Part shown: piece after piece, positions 44,068 through 50,846 of the stretch
How positions within the stretch are numbered: the first letter of the stretch is position 1
Layout: every line of letters starts with the position of its first letter
Source: Pradoshia sp. D12
GTDB taxonomy: Bacteria > Bacillota > Bacilli > Bacillales > Pradoshiaceae
NCBI RefSeq assembly: GCF_008935075.1
Contig: NZ_CP044545.1
Coordinates: 1,763,501-1,827,500 of the forward strand
Reading direction: 5' to 3'
DNA: 64,000 nucleotides
Notes under the pieces: generated by a model
What the model was told of the DNA's origin: nothing
The model's database searches: none
What the model saw: only the letters and a program-made list of their open reading frames with translations
Translations under genes and position numbers: made by a program

Positions 44068-45552
44068 ATGGATATTCAGTTTAAAAAAGAAGATAAAGTA
44101 TTTTTACTGTTATGTATAGTGCTAGCCTGTTTTGCTGAGTTATCTTTTTTACATGGAGAAGTAGGGATTTCCTATCCGTTGTTCTTATTTGCTTTTTATG
44201 GACTGTTTTTTTGGAGGTTTCGGAAAACGAAATTTACTCATATGCGAATTGGAAGCCTTCTGATGGTTTGTATTTGGATTCTTGGTTTATCTTATTTCTA
44301 TCAATCTAATGTCCTTTTTTATCTAACGAATGGGTTGGTTATACCAATTCTTGTAGCAGCTCAGCTAACACTTATTACAAATCAACAAAAAATTGATTGG
44401 AGCAGAGTCAACTTTATTAAACAATTGAAAACAAAACTGGTAAACAGTATTAAATACAATCAGCAATTCATCTCCTACATCCTAAAAAAATTCAGAAAAG
44501 AGGGAGCAGGGGAAACTGGGGGGATGGCTAAAAGCATCGGTTTGGGAATTGTTATTGCATTCCCGATACTCATCATCATCATTCTATTGCTTGTATCGGC
44601 AGACAGTCATTTTCAAGCGATATTTATGCACATCCCTGACTGGTTATTTTCCGTACAAATAGGTGAATTCTTTGGAAGATTGATAGTTATTATCCTATTT
44701 GCTCTTTTGTTTTATGGTTTTCTAAATGTATTACATTTAAAACAGCCGCAAACACTGTCCTCTAACATGAAAGAGGCAGGAAGTGTCCAGTTCGATTCAA
44801 CCATTGTGACAACGATTCTGGTCCTGATTAATGGAGTCTATTTATTATTTACAATTGTCCAGTTTAAATATTTCTTTGGCAGCCCGCTTCTCAATGATAT
44901 GACCTATGCTTCAAGCGCGCGAACAGGATTTGCCCAGTTATTGTTGGTTACCCTCATAAATTGGTCCATACTGCTTGGAACCCTAAAGTATGTATCTGTT
45001 CAAATGAACGCTGCTAAAAGGCTTATACAGGTCCTTCTCAGTCTTTTAATCGTATTTAGCGGAGTTATGCTAACATCGGCTTTTATGCGCCTCTATATGT
45101 ATGAAGAGGCCTATGGATATACGATTCTCAGAATACTCGCACATACGATTATGCTTTATCTGGTTGTCATTTTTACCTATACATTAGTAAAAATCTGGAT
45201 TGAACGAATTGCATTAAGACATTTTTATTTTTTAACCGGATTATTGTTTTACACTGGATTGCACATCGTTCAACTGGATCAACTAATCGTAGATAAAAAT
45301 ATAAGTAGATATAAAGAAACGGGTAAAATTGATCTATATTATTTAAACGAATTATCCTATACAGGATTATCTGGACTGATTGACTTATATGAATCAGACC
45401 CCAATTCTGGTGAATTGAAACATCTATTATCAGTCCAATATGAGCAAATGAGGAACACTGACTATACTTGGCAGTCCTATAATCTTTCCAGAGTTGAAGT
45501 TTATGATAGGTTAGAAAGTCTTAACCTCACTAAGCATGAAAATGGAGATTAA
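44068..45552 (+). CDS. DUF4173-type polytopic membrane protein
   Basis: A 494-residue membrane protein with about ten to twelve hydrophobic segments and a C-terminal soluble tail of about 80 residues (from LDQLIVDKNISRYKE). Residues 225-420 have the pattern of DUF4173/DUF4153 proteins, including YTLVKIWIERIALRHFYFL. Function is unknown. Two PadR operators overlap its promoter region, so it is a probable PadR target and may be an envelope adaptation factor. AGAGGGGGA precedes the ATG. Confidence 0.75.
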   Translation: MDIQFKKEDKVFLLLCIVLACFAELSFLHGEVGISYPLFLFAFYGLFFWRFRKTKFTHMRIGSLLMVCIWILGLSYFYQSNVLFYLTNGLVIPILVAAQLTLITNQQKIDWSRVNFIKQLKTKLVNSIKYNQQFISYILKKFRKEGAGETGGMAKSIGLGIVIAFPILIIIILLLVSADSHFQAIFMHIPDWLFSVQIGEFFGRLIVIILFALLFYGFLNVLHLKQPQTLSSNMKEAGSVQFDSTIVTTILVLINGVYLLFTIVQFKYFFGSPLLNDMTYASSARTGFAQLLLVTLINWSILLGTLKYVSVQMNAAKRLIQVLLSLLIVFSGVMLTSAFMRLYMYEEAYGYTILRILAHTIMLYLVVIFTYTLVKIWIERIALRHFYFLTGLLFYTGLHIVQLDQLIVDKNISRYKETGKIDLYYLNELSYTGLSGLIDLYESDPNSGELKHLLSVQYEQMRNTDYTWQSYNLSRVEVYDRLESLNLTKHENGD

Positions 45553-45680
45553 CAACAGCTAATCCAGTACTGGTCATATTCTTGCTATAAAGTAGATATC
45601 AGATAACGGCAACCGGTTTTTGGAGGATTCCAGCAGAAAACGGAGTACTGGCTAATTTGATTTTTGAAGGATAAATAAGT

Positions 45681-45713
45681 AAAAAGCCTGGACTTATGGG
45701 TCCAGGCTTTTTG
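45681..45713 (+). terminator. Bidirectional terminator after the DUF4173-type gene
   Basis: AAAAAGCCTGGAC / GTCCAGGCTTTTT is a perfect 13-bp stem with a six-base loop; T tracts on both strands serve the + gene and any minus-strand unit. Confidence 0.93.
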
Positions 45714-45790
45714 TAAACAAGCTTATTTAAAGTGTTTATGTCTGTAGGCTAATCCATTTAAAAATATGAAATATATCAATTTTATTTTCC

Positions 45791-45922
45791 TCAGCTGCCC
45801 TTGATCCTAGCGAGTGGGGAATGGATATAATTTTTAGAAGGTACAAAAAATGTAATCATTAATGCGATGACACTCAATAATGTCATGAAATAATAAGCAT
45901 CACTTGCCCCTAAATTAGAAAA
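45791..45922 (-). pseudogene. C-terminal remnant of an MFS efflux transporter
   Basis: Read on the minus strand, 44 codons ending at the stop 45791-45793 give FSNLGASDAYYFMTLLSVIA and a final FFVPSKNYIHS, the last transmembrane helix and tail of a DHA2-type (EmrB/QacA-like) drug exporter. Everything upstream is gone; the break is at about 45922, two bases from a second remnant. Confidence 0.6.
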
Positions 45923-45924
45923 AG

Positions 45925-46041
45925 TCTATCACCGGATATATTAGCTTATCAGTATTGGGAATTATCATATGGTGGATAAAAGACGGACTTCATTTCAGTT
46001 CTGAATATGTAGCCAGTCAAATTACAGAATTATACAGATGA
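45925..46041 (+). pseudogene. C-terminal remnant of a TetR-family regulator
   Basis: From 45925 the + frame reads SITGYISLSVLGIIIWWIKD and then SSEYVASQITELYR to TGA 46039-46041. This is the pattern of the last helix of TetR/AcrR repressors (GITGVIKWWIE..G...SPEYMA). No start or DNA-binding domain remains. A TetR gene divergent from an MFS exporter is a common pair; one deletion appears to have removed both 5' parts. Confidence 0.6.
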
Positions 46042-46114
46042 TCAATGGTGATAAGAGTAAATCATATGTATAATGGGTATAAGAGATTAATTTGAAAAAT
46101 CAAAAAAATATTTA

Positions 46115-46124
46115 CTCGACAAAA
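46115..46124. promoter_or_regulatory. Candidate Spo0A box upstream of sirA
   Basis: The minus strand reads TTTTGTCGAG, one mismatch from the 0A box TTTTGTCGAA, about 85 bases before the sirA start. In B. subtilis sirA is directly activated by Spo0A phosphate. Confidence 0.5.
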
Positions 46125-46208
46125 TTAGAACAACTCTGCACGTTCATTTTACATAATATGCAACAATAGTTTTTTATACTATATGTAAAGAGAATTGGAG
46201 GTAAGAGT

Positions 46209-46652
46209 ATGCGCACTTATATTATTTATTTAATAGAGAATGAATTTGCACGTCATTATTATGGACGAGAATATATGTTTTTTAACTTATTCCAGGATTA
46301 TGAACAATCTGAAGGGGATAAGAAAAAAATACTCCGCAGGCAAATTAACTTTGTTACTAAAAAGATTCATGCACAGCTTTTTACCTCTTTTATGGAAAAT
46401 CAACTAATGGAAAATAAAGATTGTTATATGGAAAATGGGGTATATTATATCAGAAAGCGAAATGTCGGCCAAAGCGAAGCAAGCTTAGGATATCGCAATC
46501 ATTCATTGATTCTGCATGCTACTGGAACGTATGAATGTGAGACCATATTTTTTGAATGGCTCAGGCAGTGGAATCCATATTTTTTAGCCTTGGATATAAC
46601 TAAGGAACGTTGCGCATGGCTCAGACCTATTAAACAGAGGTTATATGTATGA
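46209..46652 (+). CDS. sirA: SirA, sporulation inhibitor of DNA replication
   Basis: A 147-residue homologue of B. subtilis SirA (YneE), which binds DnaA domain I and blocks new rounds of replication in cells committed to sporulate. The family pattern is clear: Y-x-YLIENEFARHYYGRE near the start, FELFQDY-like FNLFQDYEQ, and TYECETIFFEWLRQWNPYFLALD near the end. Position between tkt and yneF matches B. subtilis. AATTGGAGG precedes the ATG. It shows the organism is a spore former. Confidence 0.93.
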   Translation: MRTYIIYLIENEFARHYYGREYMFFNLFQDYEQSEGDKKKILRRQINFVTKKIHAQLFTSFMENQLMENKDCYMENGVYYIRKRNVGQSEASLGYRNHSLILHATGTYECETIFFEWLRQWNPYFLALDITKERCAWLRPIKQRLYV

Positions 46653-46665
46653 AGTAGAATAAAAC

Positions 46666-46708
46666 AGATTCCACTATAAGATCGTTATAAATGCCGTGGA
46701 ATTTATTC
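46666..46708 (+). terminator. Probable terminator of sirA
   Basis: ATTCCAC / GTGGAAT with a long loop, followed by a T-rich stretch. Confidence 0.45.
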
Positions 46709-46819
46709 TATTATGTCTGTTTGTGTCAAAATCTGATAGAAATATCACAATAATTATGGTATTATTACTTTGGTTTAGTACAATGTCTTTGTGACAGCAC
46801 GGAGGAGGTAGTTTAGGTT

Positions 46820-47035
46820 ATGGGATATTATATTCTTACGGCAGTGATTGCTTTGATTGCTGGTGTGGCTTTAGGATTCTTTATCGCTCGTAAATACATG
46901 ATGGACTATTTAAAGAAAAACCCACCAATCAATGAACAAATGATTAAAATGATGATGACACAAATGGGTATGAAGCCATCCCAAAAGAAAGTAAATCAAA
47001 TGATGAATGCGATGAACAAACAACAAGGGAAATAA
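46820..47035 (+). CDS. yneF: YneF, UPF0154 small membrane protein
   Basis: A 71-residue protein with one N-terminal transmembrane helix ([19 protein letters not shown], residues about 3-21) and a basic cytoplasmic tail rich in Met and Lys ([19 protein letters not shown]). The family is universal in Bacilli and many Mollicutes and has no established function. GGAGGAGG precedes the ATG. Synteny with B. subtilis holds up to this point, then breaks. Confidence 0.95.
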   Translation: MGYYILTAVIALIAGVALGFFIARKYMMDYLKKNPPINEQMIKMMMTQMGMKPSQKKVNQMMNAMNKQQGK

Positions 47036-47147
47036 GCCTTGTTCCATCTGGGATTCTAAGGTGTTGTCACCATACTGTATAGATTAATTTTTGTAATTTG
47101 GTTTATCTTTTTGGAGATACATAAGTCAAATTGGTTAATCTTCCATC

Positions 47148-47200
47148 AGACCGTCTTTTTTCTGAGAAATATTCAGAAGGAGATGGTCTTTTTATGTTGT
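47148..47200 (+). repeat. Cassette-type repeat, copy 0 (hairpin and partial tail)
   Basis: The stem AGACCGTC / GATGGTCT with an inner TTCTGA / TCAGAA is followed by TTTTTATGTTG, the start of the tail seen in the other copies; the rest of the tail is absent. Confidence 0.5.
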
Positions 47201-47272
47201 TAAAAGAGGTAATAGAAGGATACTTACATCTTTGTGATAAAAAAGGTTTACCAGTTCGAGAGCAAGGAACGT

Positions 47273-47356
47273 TAAGAGTTTCTCTCAAAGTATCGAGGAT
47301 TATGCTCTTTTATGTTGAACTCCTTATTGTAGAAACGGGCAGGTTAGCTGAATAAG
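47273..47356 (+). repeat. Cassette-type repeat, copy 1
   Basis: AAGAGT / GCTCTT hairpin, then ATGTTGAACTCC, then a TTATTGTAGAAACG stretch and the closing GGCAGGTTAGCTGAATAAG. Orientation +. Confidence 0.7.
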
Positions 47357-47418
47357 ATAAATAAACTAAAATCACATAAATGGTATAATAAGGATAATTA
47401 GTGAGGGGTGATATCAGA

Positions 47419-47532
47419 ATGAGTAATGAAAAGCATAGTCATAGTAAATCTAATAATATAGCTATTGTGTTTGTTGCTTCTAGTTTAGGTGCAGTTTTAG
47501 GACTTGTTACATATGTGAAAGATTGGTTATGA
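47419..47532 (+). CDS. Small membrane protein, 37 residues
   Basis: A short gene with GAGGGGTGAT upstream of its ATG. The product has a hydrophilic, His/Ser/Lys-rich N-terminus (SNEKHSHSKSNN) and one transmembrane helix (IAIVFVASSLGAVLGLV), ending KDWL. No homologue is recognised. It occupies its own interval between repeat copies 1 and 2, like the larger cassette genes. Short length keeps confidence moderate. Confidence 0.55.
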   Translation: MSNEKHSHSKSNNIAIVFVASSLGAVLGLVTYVKDWL

Positions 47533-47587
47533 TTGTGGAATTACCTTTTGGTATTTCCAATTAAACGTACTTATACAAACTGGGGTA

Positions 47588-47659
47588 ATAGCAGAAAATC
47601 AAGGCTGTCAAATTGACGGTCTTTTCTTATGCGGCTAAAGGGGCGGTTAGCTGAATAAG
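47588..47659 (+). repeat. Cassette-type repeat, copy 2 (long-hairpin variant)
   Basis: AAGGCTGTC-AAATT-GACGGTCTT hairpin with T tract, then GGCTAAAGGGG and CGGTTAGCTGAATAAG. It shares the hairpin with copy 9 and the tail with copy 1. Confidence 0.7.
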
Positions 47660-47759
47660 AATGTTTTAGGATTTGCATTATAATTATCAAAATTCCTCTT
47701 GAACCTCTAGTTACGTGAGGTTTTATCATGAGCTTAAATATTTATGGGGAGGGATGTTG

Positions 47760-48527
47760 ATGAAAGGGAATATAGAATATTCCATTGGTGAATTTTCGGA
47801 AAAGACAGGAATACCTATTCGAGCTCTACATTATTATGATGAAATCGGTCTTTTACAGCCAAAGAAGAATCCAACATCAGGTCATCGTATTTACAGACAT
47901 CAAGATACTTTAACGTTACAAAAACTCTTAAGTTTAAAGTTTCTTGGATATAACTTGGTTAAGATTGCTGGATTATTAGGTGAATCAAGTTTTTCAGATG
48001 ATTTAAATAAGACTTTAAACCTCCACTTTCGAGCACTAGAAAAAGAAAAAGAACGAATTGAGCGTTCAATGACTGCTGTTAAGAGAGTGATTATGATACT
48101 TGAGAAAGAGGGAGAAGTTGATAGTACAGTGTTATTCAGCCTTATCCATAGTACAGAGATGGACAATATGCAATACAAATGGATGGAACGGCATAACTTA
48201 TCTGATGTAGCGGAAGGAATAGCAAAGAAATCTGAAGAAGAAAAACTAGCCCTAGATCAAACCTTCATTGAGTTAAATAAGCAAGTGAAACAATTATACG
48301 GTAAACCTATCGACCATCCTGAAGTGCAAGAAGTGATTAAAATGTATCTTGAAGAGTCTTTTGCGTTTCTTGGTGAAGATTTGGTGCAAAATCTAGCTGA
48401 TGCTGACGTAGAAGAACTCGATATTCAAGAGTTTGAACAACTCGCACCTTCACCATTCACAGAAAATGAGCAAAAATGGCTTAACCAAGCAATAGAATTT
48501 TATATGAAACATGTAGAAATGGAATGA
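47760..48527 (+). CDS. MerR-family activator with TipAS-like domain
   Basis: A 255-residue MerR regulator. The N-terminal helix-turn-helix reads YSIGEFSEKTGIPIRALHYYDEIGLL near 7-32, followed by a dimerisation coiled coil (about 85-125). The C-terminal half (about 150-250) is of the TipAS antibiotic-recognition type, with the LYGKPIDHPEVQEV and LGEDLVQNLA helices. Such proteins respond to thiopeptides or other drugs. ATG 47760 is six bases after GGGGAGGG. It is a single-gene unit between repeat copies 2 and 3, with no obvious target gene next to it. Confidence 0.82.
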   Translation: MKGNIEYSIGEFSEKTGIPIRALHYYDEIGLLQPKKNPTSGHRIYRHQDTLTLQKLLSLKFLGYNLVKIAGLLGESSFSDDLNKTLNLHFRALEKEKERIERSMTAVKRVIMILEKEGEVDSTVLFSLIHSTEMDNMQYKWMERHNLSDVAEGIAKKSEEEKLALDQTFIELNKQVKQLYGKPIDHPEVQEVIKMYLEESFAFLGEDLVQNLADADVEELDIQEFEQLAPSPFTENEQKWLNQAIEFYMKHVEME

Positions 48528-48564
48528 AAATAGGTTTTTACCTGACTACAGTATAATTTCATTA

Positions 48565-48645
48565 AAGGGTGTTAAACCAAGAAGAATTAATGCCCTTTTC
48601 TATTGAATTTCTTATTTTAGAAATGGGCCAGATTAGCGGACGAAG
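48565..48645 (+). repeat. Cassette-type repeat, copy 3
   Basis: Stem AAGGGTGTTAA / TTAATGCCCTT with two wobble pairs, then CTATTGAATTTC and a tail GGGCCAGATTAGCGGACGAAG. Confidence 0.7.
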
Positions 48646-48669
48646 ACATTCGAAAAGTCGGAGGATTTT

Positions 48670-49203
48670 ATGAAAAGGAAATTTCCGTTTGTGATTTCAA
48701 TTGCTGCGGTTTCGGGTGGGGGCAAAACAACAATAACTTCTTACCTAAAAGGACAGTTGCAAAATAGTAAAACAATATCTTTTGATGATTATGATTTTGA
48801 TGGTCCCGATAACTTTATTGAATGGGTTGATAATGGTTCTAATCCTGATGATTGGGACTTATCACCACTCATTAGAGATATAAAGAAGTTAGTTACTGAA
48901 CCACTAGATTACATCATTTTAGATTTTCCATTTGCTTATTTACATACTAAAACAAGAGAATTAATTGATTTTGCAGTGTTTATTGATACCCCGTTGGACA
49001 TTGCAATGGCACGGAGAATAATTCGTGACTTTAAAGATGGTTCTACCGAGGATATTATGCTGGATCTAGATAACTACATTCTTAGAGGAAGGCAGGGGTA
49101 TCTGGATATGATAAATACAACAAAGCCGAATTCTGACCTAATTGTAGATGGGACATTATCTAAATCTGAGATTGTAAGTATTATCGTTCAAAATATAATG
49201 TGA
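48670..49203 (+). CDS. P-loop nucleotide/uridine kinase-like protein
   Basis: A 177-residue kinase-fold protein. The P-loop is AVSGGGKTTI at residues 13-22. The acidic substrate segment SFDDYDFDGPDNF near 37-49 resembles uridine kinase-like enzymes, as do LDYIILDFPFAYLH (Walker B region) and the lid-type ARRIIRDF. The phosphoryl acceptor is unknown. AGTCGGAGG precedes the ATG. It fills the interval between repeat copies 3 and 4. Confidence 0.72.
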   Translation: MKRKFPFVISIAAVSGGGKTTITSYLKGQLQNSKTISFDDYDFDGPDNFIEWVDNGSNPDDWDLSPLIRDIKKLVTEPLDYIILDFPFAYLHTKTRELIDFAVFIDTPLDIAMARRIIRDFKDGSTEDIMLDLDNYILRGRQGYLDMINTTKPNSDLIVDGTLSKSEIVSIIVQNIM

Positions 49204-49258
49204 ATAGAGTAATTCACAGGACAAAGCAAGAATGAAAATATAATATCTTATTCAAGTA

Positions 49259-49340
49259 ACAGGGATGTTGATTTAAGCAGGATTAATGTCCCTTTATGTT
49301 GAACTCATATGGTTGAAATGGGGCAGGTTAGTTCATTAAG
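49259..49340 (+). repeat. Cassette-type repeat, copy 4
   Basis: Stem AGGGATGTTGAT / ATTAATGTCCCT with wobble pairs, then ATGTTGAACTCATATGG and a tail ending GGGGCAGGTTAGTTCATTAAG. Confidence 0.72.
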
Positions 49341-49373
49341 AAAGTAAAAATATAGGGGGAGTATTTATTTAAA

Positions 49374-49430
49374 TGAGGTGCAGCACCATTAATGCTCTTT
49401 TTAGTTGAATTCCTTAATGTAGAAACGGGG
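49374..49430 (+). repeat. Cassette-type repeat, copy 5 (tail truncated)
   Basis: GGTGC-A-GCACC hairpin, ATTAATGCTCTTTTTAG, then TTGAATTCCTTAATG and AGAAACGGGG. The CAGGTTAG end is missing. Only about 30 bases separate it from copy 4, so this is an empty interval. Confidence 0.6.
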
Positions 49431-49527
49431 ATTTTGACATTGAGCAAACATAGACTGGTGGTTTTTATGTGTGCTCAAAAAACGTCAATAGGAATGGTAA
49501 AAGAGAGGTTTATTAAATCACCACAAT

Positions 49528-49565
49528 AAAAATAGAACGTTTGTATTATTTTAAACAAACGTTCT
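49528..49565 (-). terminator. Terminator of the SPFH/ribbon-helix-helix operon
   Basis: The perfect 10-bp stem AGAACGTTTG / CAAACGTTCT is followed on the minus strand by a T-rich tail, about 50 bases after the stop codon. Confidence 0.85.
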
Positions 49566-49613
49566 AACTATGCTTCTGGCTATCTAATAGTCTCGAATTT
49601 ATTCTTGTTGTTC

Positions 49614-49769
49614 TTAATCATCCTTCAATCGGCCTGTTTTTTTTACGGCTTCTTTTAAGAGGATTTCTATTTGAGCATTTACACTGCGAAGTTCATCATC
49701 TGCCCATTTTTCAAGTGCGTCATAAAGTTTAGGATCAATTCTTAGCGGATATGCTTTTCTTTTGGCCAT
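49614..49769 (-). CDS. Arc-type ribbon-helix-helix DNA-binding protein, 51 residues
   Basis: A short minus-strand gene reading [20 protein letters not shown] and then [22 protein letters not shown]. The beta strand KAYPLRID, the following helix and the [10 protein letters not shown] helix are the Arc/MetJ ribbon-helix-helix pattern. It starts ten bases after the SPFH gene and ends before the shared terminator, so the two form an operon. An inverted repeat in the operon promoter is a candidate operator for this protein. Related two-gene units are common in Bacillus, from general knowledge. Confidence 0.85.
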   Translation of the reverse strand: MAKRKAYPLRIDPKLYDALEKWADDELRSVNAQIEILLKEAVKKTGRLKDD

Positions 49770-49778
49770 CTTAAAAAC

Positions 49779-50624
49779 CTAGTGAATGCTTCCTGTATTA
49801 ATAATTGGCTGCGTTCCCTTTTCTGAAACAATTGCAACCATTAAGTTGTTGACCATTTGTGCTTTCTTGTCTTCATCAAGTTCAACAATATCTTCATCCG
49901 CCAATTGGTCGATCGCACTTTTCACCATTCCAATGGCACCATCAACAATTACCTTACGGGCAGCCAGCACAGCCTGGGCCTGTTGTCTTTGTAACATAGC
50001 GGAAGCAATCTCAGAAGAATAGGCTAGATGCATGATTCGTGCCTCAAGCACATCCACACCAGCTACCTCTAAACGTTTTTGTAAATCCTCTGCTAAAAAA
50101 ACAGCAATTTCATCACTATTTCTCCGTAGTGACAGATCGGTTTCTTTGTCAAAGTGATCATAGGCGTATTGGCTTGCGATATGACGAATTCCCGTTTCAC
50201 TTTGGATTTGTACAAACTCTTTGTAATCCTTCACATCAAAAGTTGCCTTCGCACTATCATTGACACGGTATACCACCACGGCAGCTATTTCAATCGGATT
50301 ACCTTCTAAATCATTTACCTTTAGGGTATCGCTATTGAAATTGATGACGCGCAGTGAAACGCTGGATTTGATGGTAAAAGGTATTGCCAACCATAGACCT
50401 TGCTCGCGTATGACTCCTACATATGTTCCGAAAAATGTTAATACTTTTGCTTCGTTTGGTTGGACAATGGTGATGCCAGACAATAATACGGCAACAGCTA
50501 TTAATAATACGATTGGAAGTACAGTTGATCCATTTATCAACATATAAGCACTAATGCTGATAATGACCAACCCTGCAAGGACGCCTAAATAACCATTCAT
50601 TTTAACTGCCTTCTTTTCAACCAT
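49779..50624 (-). CDS. SPFH/prohibitin-domain membrane protein
   Basis: A 281-residue protein with two N-terminal membrane segments (about 10-50) followed by a stomatin/prohibitin domain (about 55-230, from ITIVQPNEAKVLTFFGTY) and a helical tail rich in charged residues (QLADEDIVELDEDKKAQMV). SPFH proteins form membrane microdomain scaffolds and often protect against stress or antibiotics. AGGAGGC lies seven bases before the ATG. First gene of an operon with the ribbon-helix-helix protein. Confidence 0.88.
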   Translation of the reverse strand: MVEKKAVKMNGYLGVLAGLVIISISAYMLINGSTVLPIVLLIAVAVLLSGITIVQPNEAKVLTFFGTYVGVIREQGLWLAIPFTIKSSVSLRVINFNSDTLKVNDLEGNPIEIAAVVVYRVNDSAKATFDVKDYKEFVQIQSETGIRHIASQYAYDHFDKETDLSLRRNSDEIAVFLAEDLQKRLEVAGVDVLEARIMHLAYSSEIASAMLQRQQAQAVLAARKVIVDGAIGMVKSAIDQLADEDIVELDEDKKAQMVNNLMVAIVSEKGTQPIINTGSIH

Positions 50625-50645
50625 CTTAATGCCTCCTATATATCA

Positions 50646-50670
50646 AAGTGATATCACAATTATATCACTT
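50646..50670. promoter_or_regulatory. Inverted repeat in the SPFH operon promoter
   Basis: AAGTGATAT and ATATCACTT, a perfect 9-bp inverted repeat around seven bases. On the minus strand it overlaps a TATAAT -10 element upstream of the SPFH gene. Probable repressor operator, perhaps for the co-encoded ribbon-helix-helix protein. Confidence 0.6.
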
Positions 50671-50846
50671 ATTTAGTTAGATAGTTAGCTTTTTATAACA
50701 AAATATACCAAATATTCTAATTAAGTTTGTAAAGCAATCCTAAAATACACCTGTATAATTATTCGGAAAGTTTAAAATAATCTTCCTTTGGTTTATTTGA
50801 TTTGCTAAAATAAGGAGGCCTTATAAAAGAGAAAAGGAGGGCATTT

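Noticed and set aside
47131-47355. 74-codon + frame starting MVNLPSDRLFSEKY
   Set aside because: It runs through repeat copies 0 and 1, including the hairpins and conserved tail, so the frame is a by-product of the repeats. No convincing ribosome-binding site.
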